From: Cognatundibacterium luofuense
GTDB lineage: Bacteria; Pseudomonadota; Gammaproteobacteria; Burkholderiales; Burkholderiaceae_D
Length of the DNA stretch: 64,000 bases
NCBI RefSeq assembly: GCF_018139685.1
Contig: NZ_JAGSPN010000003.1
Span: 284,037-348,036 of the forward strand
Direction: 5' to 3'
Shown: positions 42,481 through 49,976 of the stretch, in pieces
Numbering within the stretch: position 1 is the first letter of the stretch
How the letters are laid out: each line of letters starts with the position of its first letter
Made by a program: the position numbers and the translations under genes
Notes under the pieces: model-generated
What the model was told of the DNA's origin: nothing
Seen by the model: the letters and a program-made list of their open reading frames with translations, nothing else
The model's database searches: none

Positions 42481-42507
42481 AAAAAACGCGCCTGAACGCG
42501 TTTTTTT
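42481..42507. terminator. Bidirectional terminator
   Basis: AAAAAACGCG (42481-42490) and CGCGTTTTTT (from 42497) pair around CCTGAA, with A and T runs on both sides, between convergent genes. Confidence 0.88.
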
Positions 42508-42585
42508 CGACTGTGCCTTTTGATTCTGGGTTTGCCTGCAGAAACAGTGCGCTGCCGGATATTCACGGACAGCGCACGGTGTTGC

Positions 42586-43572
42586 TTATTTTGCCAGCGG
42601 TGTTACGAAATCTCGAATCGCCTGATTCAGAATGGCTGGCTGATCTTCCATTGGGAAGTGCCGCGATCCGCTGATGGGTTTCACCGTCAGTTGCGGGATG
42701 CCTTGGCTGAGTTCTGCCCAGTAAGCATGTTTGACCGCTTCGTCACGGAAGCGCGAATTTTGCATGTCCGGTGCGTAGTAAGGGGAAATCAGCATGACAG
42801 GAACGCTGATCTGCGGCAGGTCTGCGCGGAAATCGTTCAGGTACACATCGCTGACCCAGCTGGCTACCGTTGCCGGATCACTCTTGCTACTGCGCTCTGC
42901 GAAGTAGTCGGCGGTGGCCGGATCCACCATGCCCATGATGCGCATATAGTTTTTTTGTGAAGCAGCGTAAGCTTCGGCGCTCATGTTACTCATCCCTTGT
43001 TTCATTTGAGCAGCCACCGCTGTGCGTTGTGCACCCTGCGTATTTTCGCTGAACGGCAATACCGGTAAGCCATCCACTGCGACAACACCGCGAATCTGAT
43101 CCGAATGACGGGTAGCGAACCATTGCGACAGGCTGGCTCCGATGCTGTGGCCGATCAGTACTGGTTTATTCAGTTTCTCATCACGGATCAGTTGCTGCAG
43201 AGAGGCTTCAAAATCCTGACGCGGTTGCGCAGACAGTTTTTCAGGGACAGGGCGACCACCAAAGCCGGCAAAAGTCACCAGATAAATCGCGTAATCTTTC
43301 TCAAACGCCGCAACCACATTGCGCCAGCTTTCCGCATCGCAGCTGAGACCGGGAACCAGGATCAGTGCCGGTTTTTGGGTGTTTTGTACGCCGCGCTTCT
43401 GTACATAGAACACACCAGTACGGGTTTCCGGCTGCGCTGACGGAATGCTGTTCTGTGTTGTGCTGGCTGCGCTGCTGGTATCAGCGTGACTGATGACAGG
43501 GAGGCTGGCTGCACTGAGCGCAATCAGGGTGCTGATCAGTGTTTTGCGCAGAAATGTTGTTGTGGTTTGCAT
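42586..43572 (-). CDS. Secreted alpha/beta hydrolase
   Basis: The 328-residue product has a signal peptide (ending SHA) and an alpha/beta hydrolase fold: PALILVPGLSCDAESW (oxyanion region), nucleophile Ser in VLIGHSIGASLSQW (about residue 143), an acid in the VMLISPYYAPDM region and His in GSRHFPMEDQP. The lid and substrate are unknown. Possible esterase or haloperoxidase-like enzyme. The promoter region contains no clear operator. Confidence 0.82.
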   Translation of the reverse strand: MQTTTTFLRKTLISTLIALSAASLPVISHADTSSAASTTQNSIPSAQPETRTGVFYVQKRGVQNTQKPALILVPGLSCDAESWRNVVAAFEKDYAIYLVTFAGFGGRPVPEKLSAQPRQDFEASLQQLIRDEKLNKPVLIGHSIGASLSQWFATRHSDQIRGVVAVDGLPVLPFSENTQGAQRTAVAAQMKQGMSNMSAEAYAASQKNYMRIMGMVDPATADYFAERSSKSDPATVASWVSDVYLNDFRADLPQISVPVMLISPYYAPDMQNSRFRDEAVKHAYWAELSQGIPQLTVKPISGSRHFPMEDQPAILNQAIRDFVTPLAK

Positions 43573-43672
43573 GCTGAACTCCTGAATTTTGTTGAAAATG
43601 CCGGGGAAAACGTCAAAAAATCAAAAAGCCAATAAAGCAAAAAGCAAAAATCAAAACGAAGTAAGAACCGGT

Positions 43673-43864
43673 TTAATCTTCAGAAAAAATCTCTTCAATC
43701 CGCTTGCCAAACAGCCGGGCCAGCGCGAAAGCCAGTGGCAGGCTGGGGTCGTATTTACCGGTTTCAATCGCATTAATGGTCTGACGCGATACGCTGAGTA
43801 AATCTGCCAGTGCGGCCTGGCTCCAGCCTTTTTCTGCGCGTAAATCTTTGACGATATTCTTCAT
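43673..43864 (-). CDS. Small XRE-family regulator
   Basis: The 63-residue protein is one helix-turn-helix: LRAEKGWSQAALADLLSVSRQTINAIETGKYDPSLPLAFALARLFG, ending EEIFSED. This is the short HTH type that usually partners with a small membrane protein gene. It overlaps the preceding gene (ATGA) and probably represses the shared promoter with its iterated TTTACAT sites. Confidence 0.93.
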   Translation of the reverse strand: MKNIVKDLRAEKGWSQAALADLLSVSRQTINAIETGKYDPSLPLAFALARLFGKRIEEIFSED

Positions 43865-44265
43865 ACTTCACCCCGGAATTTGCGGAACATGCTGATCACG
43901 AGCCAGCTGCCCATGAAGATGCCGTAATAGATAAATCCACTGAGACGCGCAAAGCCGACGCCTTCCAGAAAACCGTAGCTGAAAGCCAGCAGGGCAGTGA
44001 ACCCGCCGGAAATCGCCAGCGTTTCCAGCATGATCAAACGCACATAGTCATCCATACGGCGCAGATGGCGGATCACGACCCACAACACACCGGCGGCCGG
44101 AATCGCTGGCAGCAGTACGATGGCCGCGCGCAGAACTTGCTCCGTGATGCCTTTCGCAATCCAGATCGATGCAAACAGCACCACCATGTAAATCGCGATG
44201 CAGCTGAACAATTCCTTACGGTACTGGCGCAGGGTGTTGATTTCGTGTTGAGAGTAGTCAGACAT
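43861..44265 (-). CDS. Small four-helix membrane protein paired with XRE regulator
   Basis: The start MSDYSQHEI at 44265 follows AAGGAAAC and gives 134 residues. Four hydrophobic segments are visible: IAIYMVVLFASIWIA, AAIVLLPAIPAAGVLWVVI, LETLAISGGFTALLAFSYGF and IYYGIFMGSWLVISMF. No catalytic motif. Such proteins are commonly encoded beside short XRE regulators. The function is unknown. Confidence 0.8.
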   Translation of the reverse strand: MSDYSQHEINTLRQYRKELFSCIAIYMVVLFASIWIAKGITEQVLRAAIVLLPAIPAAGVLWVVIRHLRRMDDYVRLIMLETLAISGGFTALLAFSYGFLEGVGFARLSGFIYYGIFMGSWLVISMFRKFRGEV

Positions 44266-44374
44266 GGTGTTTCCTTTCTTTGTAAAGCAAACTTGACTTT
44301 CAAAGGGATTAAAAATGCCGCAATGCGGCTTCATGCCTGACACCGGTTTCCTGCCTGTTGTGTGTCAAGCTTCC

Positions 44375-44420
44375 TTTACATCATAGCGTTTACATTCAGG
44401 ATGTCAAGGACGCTTTACAT
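44375..44420 (-). promoter_or_regulatory. Strong sigma-70 promoter with iterated repressor sites
   Basis: On the minus strand TTGACA (44402-44407) and TATGAT (44380-44385) are 16 bp apart. The heptamer ATGTAAA occurs three times (plus-strand TTTACAT at 44375, 44389, 44414), covering the -10, the spacer and the region upstream of -35. This suggests autorepression by the XRE protein. Confidence 0.7.
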
Positions 44421-44433
44421 CAATGTTGGAATT

Positions 44434-44513
44434 TTGCAGAAATCGTCATTGGTGATTTCGTGAGAGCCAGACTTTCTGCCGACAAGCATGAAACTGCTGT
44501 GCTGAAGTCCGCA
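44434..44513 (+). repeat. ~90-bp interspersed repeat, copy F (diverged)
   Basis: TTGCAGAAATCGTCATTGG, then GACTTTCTGCCGACAAGC and CTGCTGTGCTGAAGTCCGCA. The middle is changed compared with other copies. It lies between the XRE promoter and the retron operon. Confidence 0.82.
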
Positions 44514-44664
44514 AAACGATGAAAAAGTGCTGTTTTTCAGCGATCTGCCAGTACTGAAATGAATACAGACGACACGGTTGCACCACTGCGCGGAAATTTT
44601 TCAGAATTATTTATTTGGCATGTCATAATTCTCAGCTTTGACTGACCACGGTATTGAGGTCCGC

Positions 44665-47600
44665 ATGGCAGGAATACTGAAAAAGCATCGCTTAATCTCC
44701 CAGAAAGATCCGTGGCTGACGCTTGAAATCGAATTGATTCAGGTACAGGGCAAGGACGATGCGCCACGTTTTCTGGTGAACTGGCGCGAGGGTAAGTCCG
44801 GCACATCCTGGCTGGAAAACTCAAAGACGCCGTTCCCGGTATCGTTGCCGGAGGCTGAGCGTTTATTCGATGAGTTGTTACAAAGTCGTCTGCAGCAAGG
44901 ATTTATCCATAAGGATGTGCAGTGGGCGGAAGCAGCAGCACCGGTACAGCACAACAGGCAGCAGGCGGATAAGACGGATGCCGGCACCGTGACGACTCAG
45001 CAAAAAGCCTTACTTGCACAACTGGGTCAGTGGCGCAGTTTGTCTGCCCGTGCGCGTTCACGCCTTGCTTGGCAGCTGGGCGAACACCGCTGCCGCGCAG
45101 CCTTGCCACAATTGATTCCGCACCTGCAATCCGGCACGGATTTACTCGATTACTGCATTTGTTTCGCGATCATCCGCTGCGATGATCGCGGTGCTTACAA
45201 TGCGGTTCATGAATTACTGAACCGTACCTCATCCGATATGGTGCGCCGTATCGCCCGTCTGGCATGGTTACAGCTTTGTACGGAGACAGAAGCGCAGACT
45301 TACACAACGGGTCTGATTCAGGCATGGCCGGATGAGTTGCAGAGCGCCTGGCAGCACGGATTAAAAACGCAGGATACAGAACCGGTGTTAAAGGCCTTGC
45401 TGCATGGAATGGCATGGCATCACTGGCGTCTGGACGACTGGCTGGAAGCTTTGTATCTGATCAGTTGCAGCGCAGGCGGACCTGCCGCTGCACTCGCGCG
45501 GAAGCTGGTACTGTGCCAGTGCCGTAATTTACCGGTGGATAGTCTGGTTTTCCGCGCTTTGCGTCGTTTGTGGAAGAGCGCAGAAATGCGTCAGGACGCT
45601 GAATTGTTCGGCGTGCTGTCCATGCGTTTTGAGATCACACCAGCCCGCTTGTTTATCGCAAGCGCGCAGTCAAATATTTTTCTGCAGCAAAAGCGCCGCT
45701 ATGTTCGCTTCCGGAACGCAGTCCAGCAGGAAGAAAATCAGCTGTGTTTTTCTAATCTGACCCGCGATTATTTCCGGCGTCGTGCATGGCGCACGTTACG
45801 CCGTCTTGCCATGATGGAACCGAAGGCCTATCCGGCGATGGCAACGGGTATTTTGCTGGCGGCGCGCGATAAAGATGCGCCGAAACCGTTTGTATCACGC
45901 CATCCTTACTGGGATGCCGACACACGCCGCTACAACACACATGAACGTCACCATAGCCCGTATTCGCGCTGGCTGGTGTTCAGCCAGATTCTGTTCAGGG
46001 AAGATCCTTCAGTTTGCTGGTCTTCCAGCGGACTGAGCTGGTGGCGTCAGCAGCCGGAAGCGCAACTGGCATTTGAGCTGCAGCCACGTACCGAAGCATT
46101 TGCCGATTTGTGGAATGCGCAACCTGCATGCTTAATGCAATGCCTGACGCAGGCCGATATTCCTGAAGTCAAGCGGTTTGCAGCCTGTGCGCTGGCGGAT
46201 TTGCCGGAATTTCTTGCTGCGTTGTCAGTTGCTGAATGGGAGATTGTTTTGCAGCAGGGCGAGTACGGACTCGCACTGGCATGGCATTACTTCAAACCAT
46301 TGCTTGAGGCAGGAACAACGTCAGCCAACTGTGCAGTCTGGTTTTTACGTGCAGTGTACGCGCCGGCAACGGACTTTTTGCTGAACTGGATAACGGCGAA
46401 CCCTGCTGTTATTCAGCAGGTTCCGGAAATCCCCCTTTATCTGGCTTTACATCCTGATGCACGTTGTCAGCACTTGCTGGCATTGCTGATGCCGCGTTGC
46501 GAACAGACAGATTGTGGCCGGATCATACAAGCGCTGAATCAATGGTTATCAGCGAATCCCTCGCCGGATGCAGCAGCATCTGATCGGGTTTGTGTCTGGA
46601 TACAGCAATGGCTTCCGGCAACCGTGTCTGTCTGCGGAACTGCCGAAACGGCTGTCTGGAAACATTCCTTACAGGAAGCGAATCCGCGTGTGAAACGGAT
46701 CGCACTGATACTGCTCAGTATGCATCCGCAATGGCAGGCTGAAAGCTGCATCCGTCGCTTGCCGGAGTGGATGGCGGAATCAGATCCGGATTTACGGGTT
46801 CTCGCTGCAACACTGTGTATGGTGCTGCCACGTGCGCTGATGTATGAACGTACAGATCTGATCGCGTTTCTGGCATGTGCGCAACATGCCAGCGTACGCA
46901 AAGCGATATGGCCTTTGCTGTATCAGCTGGAAACGGGATCGTCTGCAGCAGGACAATTAGCCCGTGCGCTGGTGGACAGCCTGTTCCGCGCTTTACCGGA
47001 TGATGCCGAAAGCGATGACGTTGAAACACCTGCTCATCATTTGCATCAGGAAATTGTCGGCTGGATGCAAACTTATGCCGCAGATGTCATCGGTGCTCTG
47101 GACACTGATTTGCAATGGCGCTTATTGCAGGCTCGCAGTGCCGGTGCGCAACTGGCCGGATTCTGGTTGCTGGAGGCAAACGATTCCACATTGCTTCCAT
47201 CCATGACCACTGCCCGCTGGGTCAGTCTGGCAAAACATCCGATGGCTGCTGTTCGCCAGCGTATGCTTGAACATATCCGGCAAATTCCATTGCGGGAGCA
47301 TCCTGACCGCTTACTGTGGCTGGATGCATTTAACTCGCCGTGGCCGGAATTACGCTCGTCGTTGATCGGGTGCTGGGAACAGCAGTTTGCTCCGGAAGAC
47401 TGGACTCTGCCAGAACTGATGCATTGCTGCGATCATCCTTACGATGATATTCAGCGCTTTGCCCGTCAGTTGCTGACATCACGTTTCAGTGTCGAAGAGT
47501 CTGCACAATGGCTGGCGGAACTCAGTCAGCATCCGTCTGAGAGCATGCAGTTATTTGTCAGTCAGTGGCTTGAACAAGTATTTGCTGCAACGCCTGCTAT

Positions 47601-47919
47601 CGAAAAAATATCATTGCTGACGAAGTTGATGCCATATTTTCTGAGTGTGCTGTCGCGTGTGAATCGCAGTCGTATTACCCGCATCCGTATTCAGCATCTG
47701 CTGCATACGCTGGCAGCACAGCAAGCTGATCTCGCGCAGCGGATTATTCCCTTATATGTGCGGCTGGTCGCAACGCAGGCAGTACAGGATAAAGCGAGCT
47801 ATATCCTCGGCCTGACGGAGATACTGCAAGCCCATCCGCAGCTGGCTGAACTGGCAGAAGGCATTGTCAGTTTGCCGCAACCGGAAATACGTGTATACCG
47901 TCGCGGAGAACCAGTATGA
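44665..47919 (+). CDS. Retron-associated HEAT/ARM alpha-solenoid protein with WGR-like N-terminus
   Basis: ATG 44665 lies 6 nt behind GAGG and gives 1084 residues. The first 85 residues look like a degenerate WGR domain: FLVNWREGKSGTSW, then PEAERLFDELLQSRLQQGFI. The rest is helical with repeated Leu/Ala/Trp-rich pairs typical of HEAT/ARM solenoids, for example ARLAWLQLC, VKRFAACALADLPEFLA, VKRIALILLSMHPQW, VRQRMLEHIRQIP, IQRFARQLLTSRF. No catalytic motif is seen. It overlaps the SWIM protein gene by ATGA, and a retron RT follows. I remember type XIII retrons as RT plus ARM plus WHSWIM1 proteins; this would be the ARM component. A role as effector scaffold or nucleic acid sensor is inference. 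Confidence 0.85.
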   Translation: MAGILKKHRLISQKDPWLTLEIELIQVQGKDDAPRFLVNWREGKSGTSWLENSKTPFPVSLPEAERLFDELLQSRLQQGFIHKDVQWAEAAAPVQHNRQQADKTDAGTVTTQQKALLAQLGQWRSLSARARSRLAWQLGEHRCRAALPQLIPHLQSGTDLLDYCICFAIIRCDDRGAYNAVHELLNRTSSDMVRRIARLAWLQLCTETEAQTYTTGLIQAWPDELQSAWQHGLKTQDTEPVLKALLHGMAWHHWRLDDWLEALYLISCSAGGPAAALARKLVLCQCRNLPVDSLVFRALRRLWKSAEMRQDAELFGVLSMRFEITPARLFIASAQSNIFLQQKRRYVRFRNAVQQEENQLCFSNLTRDYFRRRAWRTLRRLAMMEPKAYPAMATGILLAARDKDAPKPFVSRHPYWDADTRRYNTHERHHSPYSRWLVFSQILFREDPSVCWSSSGLSWWRQQPEAQLAFELQPRTEAFADLWNAQPACLMQCLTQADIPEVKRFAACALADLPEFLAALSVAEWEIVLQQGEYGLALAWHYFKPLLEAGTTSANCAVWFLRAVYAPATDFLLNWITANPAVIQQVPEIPLYLALHPDARCQHLLALLMPRCEQTDCGRIIQALNQWLSANPSPDAAASDRVCVWIQQWLPATVSVCGTAETAVWKHSLQEANPRVKRIALILLSMHPQWQAESCIRRLPEWMAESDPDLRVLAATLCMVLPRALMYERTDLIAFLACAQHASVRKAIWPLLYQLETGSSAAGQLARALVDSLFRALPDDAESDDVETPAHHLHQEIVGWMQTYAADVIGALDTDLQWRLLQARSAGAQLAGFWLLEANDSTLLPSMTTARWVSLAKHPMAAVRQRMLEHIRQIPLREHPDRLLWLDAFNSPWPELRSSLIGCWEQQFAPEDWTLPELMHCCDHPYDDIQRFARQLLTSRFSVEESAQWLAELSQHPSESMQLFVSQWLEQVFAATPAIEKISLLTKLMPYFLSVLSRVNRSRITRIRIQHLLHTLAAQQADLAQRIIPLYVRLVATQAVQDKASYILGLTEILQAHPQLAELAEGIVSLPQPEIRVYRRGEPV

Positions 47920-49568
47920 AGTTTCGTTATCGCTATTACGGGCAGAGTCAGATTCAGGATTCGGCAGACAGCACGCAAATGCAGTTTGCTCCGGACACTT
48001 TGCGTGCACCGGTTTTTTTCGATGGCGTATTACAGCCTTCTGCCTCACTGCATTTTCGGGAGGCAATCAGCAGTCTGCATGATGTTGTGGTTTCTGACCT
48101 GAAAACCCGTCCGAAAGACCGGTCTGCTTATCAGCAGTGGTTGCAGGAAAATCAGCAATCCATGCTGAACCAGTTTATGGCGCGCTCTGATGTTCTGCGC
48201 GAGGAAAGCGGACTGATTCAGAGTGAGCTGACACAGTTAAGAACAGAAAAGAATAAATTACTCAAACCTTTTTATGAGGCGCGACAACGCTATTTTCACG
48301 ACCTGTATCAACAGAACCGTGATATGTGGATCGTGCTGGATCCTGTGATCACTGTGCATCCGGATCAGATTTTGTTTGAGTGTTTCAGCCGTGATGAGGC
48401 CAGTTACGCCAGTTTATCCTGTTCGCACAATGTGTTCAGTCAGCGTGGCGATATGGCTTACGGGACGACGAATATTGATTATTCCGATGCACTGTATTCG
48501 GAATTTCAAAAAATACGCGATTACAAGAAAACCCGCTTTGGTGTCCAGCAGGCTGGATTTTCGGTGGCGACCGCGAATGATGAACAATGGCAGGAACCGG
48601 AAATTGAACTGCCGGACAGCTGGGTTCGTGGTTTTCTTCAGGTCAGTACCGCGATGTGTTTACCTTCGGTGCAGTTGCAATTGCATCCGATGGATATTCA
48701 CAGTATTTGCCTTGCTTTACGTCGCCGTAAAGAAAAAAACGGGCCACGTTCTTTGCGCTTTATCCTGACGCCCGGAAAGCCGGTTGAGGTACTGATAGAG
48801 CCATGGAATCAGCGTCTGCAATTTTCCCGCTCACTGTTTCAGGGAAACGATGCGAAGGAAATTCGTATCTGGGGACGACGTCGTTTGCTGACGCTGGAGC
48901 GACTGATTCCGGTCGCGCAATCTTTTACCGTGCATTTGCTCGGCAACGGTATGCCTAGTTTTTGGGTCGCAAATATGCCGGATATGGTGTTCACGCTCGG
49001 TTTGTCGGGATGGACGTCGAATGACTGGTCGTCAGGCAGTCAGCTGGCGCTGATGGCGCCGCGCGCTTATTTCCAGGCTTCAACGATGCAGGCTGTGACG
49101 AACGCGCTGAATACCCGGTGGCATCTGAGCGTTGCAGATCTCAAACAGCAGCTGTCACTGCCGGAAGCTGAAATTCCGGCCGCAGTGGAAGCGCTGATAC
49201 AAAGCGGCAGAGCAGTGTACGACCTGCAAACGCAGTCTGTGCGCTGGCGCGACCTGATGCGTGAGCCGTTGAAAATGGAAAGCTTACGTTTTCAGAGTGA
49301 GCAGGAATCCCTTGCCAGTGCGCTGGTGACAGAAGGACTTGTGAAGGATGCAGGAATGGAAAGTGGTGGCGAATATCCGCTCTGGCGGGCGCAGATTGCT
49401 GACAAACCATACGGTAAGTCGCGCTGGCTGGCAGTTTCTCTGACGCTGGATACTGATCTGAGAATTCGCGAAACGCAGTGCGCTTGTGATTATTTTTTCC
49501 GCCATCAGCTCAGGCGGGGGCCGTGCGAACACATTCTGGCTTTGCGACAAGTTGTTTATCAGCGCTAA
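47916..49568 (+). CDS. Retron-associated winged-helix/SWIM zinc-finger protein
   Basis: The 550-residue protein starts within the previous stop codon (ATGA). The N-terminal 380 residues have no family I recognise; they include a coiled coil near residues 60-125 (EESGLIQSELTQLRTEKNKL). A winged-helix-like segment follows (about 408-455: LKQQLSLPEAEIPAAVEALI, VYDLQTQSVRWRDL). The C-terminus is a SWIM zinc finger, CxC-n-CxH: CACDYFFRHQLRRGPCEH (about 524-541). SWIM domains bind nucleic acid or protein. The winged helix plus SWIM order matches the WHSWIM1 component of type XIII retrons as I remember it. The retron ncRNA begins 148 bp downstream. Confidence 0.85.
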   Translation: MKFRYRYYGQSQIQDSADSTQMQFAPDTLRAPVFFDGVLQPSASLHFREAISSLHDVVVSDLKTRPKDRSAYQQWLQENQQSMLNQFMARSDVLREESGLIQSELTQLRTEKNKLLKPFYEARQRYFHDLYQQNRDMWIVLDPVITVHPDQILFECFSRDEASYASLSCSHNVFSQRGDMAYGTTNIDYSDALYSEFQKIRDYKKTRFGVQQAGFSVATANDEQWQEPEIELPDSWVRGFLQVSTAMCLPSVQLQLHPMDIHSICLALRRRKEKNGPRSLRFILTPGKPVEVLIEPWNQRLQFSRSLFQGNDAKEIRIWGRRRLLTLERLIPVAQSFTVHLLGNGMPSFWVANMPDMVFTLGLSGWTSNDWSSGSQLALMAPRAYFQASTMQAVTNALNTRWHLSVADLKQQLSLPEAEIPAAVEALIQSGRAVYDLQTQSVRWRDLMREPLKMESLRFQSEQESLASALVTEGLVKDAGMESGGEYPLWRAQIADKPYGKSRWLAVSLTLDTDLRIRETQCACDYFFRHQLRRGPCEHILALRQVVYQR

Positions 49569-49596
49569 GCAAATGATTTGATGACGTATTGCGATA

Positions 49597-49663
49597 TTGA
49601 AACTCAATTCACCAGTATCCGCGAAATGCGTTTGCACGCGTTGCTATGAATGAAGTGAATTCC
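49597..49663. repeat. 67-bp internally deleted relative of the 350-bp terminal-repeat element
   Basis: The left end (TTGAAACTCAATTCACCAGT, then TCCGCGAAATGCGTTTG) matches about 30 of 37 positions of the left end at 55151. The right end (GCTATGAATGAAGTGAATTC) matches the right end at 55480-55501. The ends are imperfect inverted repeats of each other. Confidence 0.75.
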
Positions 49664-49715
49664 GGAAATTAAGAAACGTTTGTAAATTAATATTCAGGCT
49701 TTGGTTTACATGGCT

Positions 49716-49963
49716 GCAATCAGGCAGTAGAATCGCAGTTGGCAGGAAGGCTCTTGCAACCCGAATGATGTTTCGTCATTCTTGCAGTATGTCTTGTTAT
49801 GCATCACTGAGCCGCTCTTCACTGTGCCGTATATGACTACCGGCGCAATGACGATGCGGGTTCCGTGAACCTCATTAGCGCCGGTAGTCATATACGGCGT
49901 CGAGTGGAGCTTCTCAGTACCAGAGGCTCTTCGATGAGCTTCCTGCCCTCTCTTCCTGATTGC
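49716..49963 (+). ncRNA. Retron msr-msd non-coding RNA
   Basis: GCAATCAGG at 49716-49724 (a1) is complementary to CCTGATTGC at 49955-49963 (a2), with 12 of 14 positions pairing if extended. Inside is an msr-like stem-loop: GAATGA (49763-49768), loop TGTTTCG, TCATTC (49776-49781), extended by TGCAA and TTGCA. The loop resembles the TTGTTTCG loop of the Ec86 msr. Then comes the msd hairpin (49807-49917): CTGAG with CTCAG, CTC..CACT with AGTGGAG, and a perfect 20-bp stem (49827-49846 with 49878-49897), topped by GGTTC-CGT-GAACC. A candidate branching G is in TAG at 49728-49730. The RT gene starts 14 nt after a2. Confidence 0.88.
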
Positions 49964-49976
49964 TGTCGTTCATTTT

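Noticed and set aside
43673-44265. XRE gene plus small membrane protein as a toxin-antitoxin pair
   Set aside because: The membrane protein has four helices and no toxin resemblance, and the short HTH type is common in non-toxin regulator/membrane pairs.
49827-49897. Long perfect inverted repeat read as a transcription terminator or IS remnant
   Set aside because: No T run follows, and it sits inside a1/a2 complementarity before an RT gene, so a retron msd hairpin explains it better.
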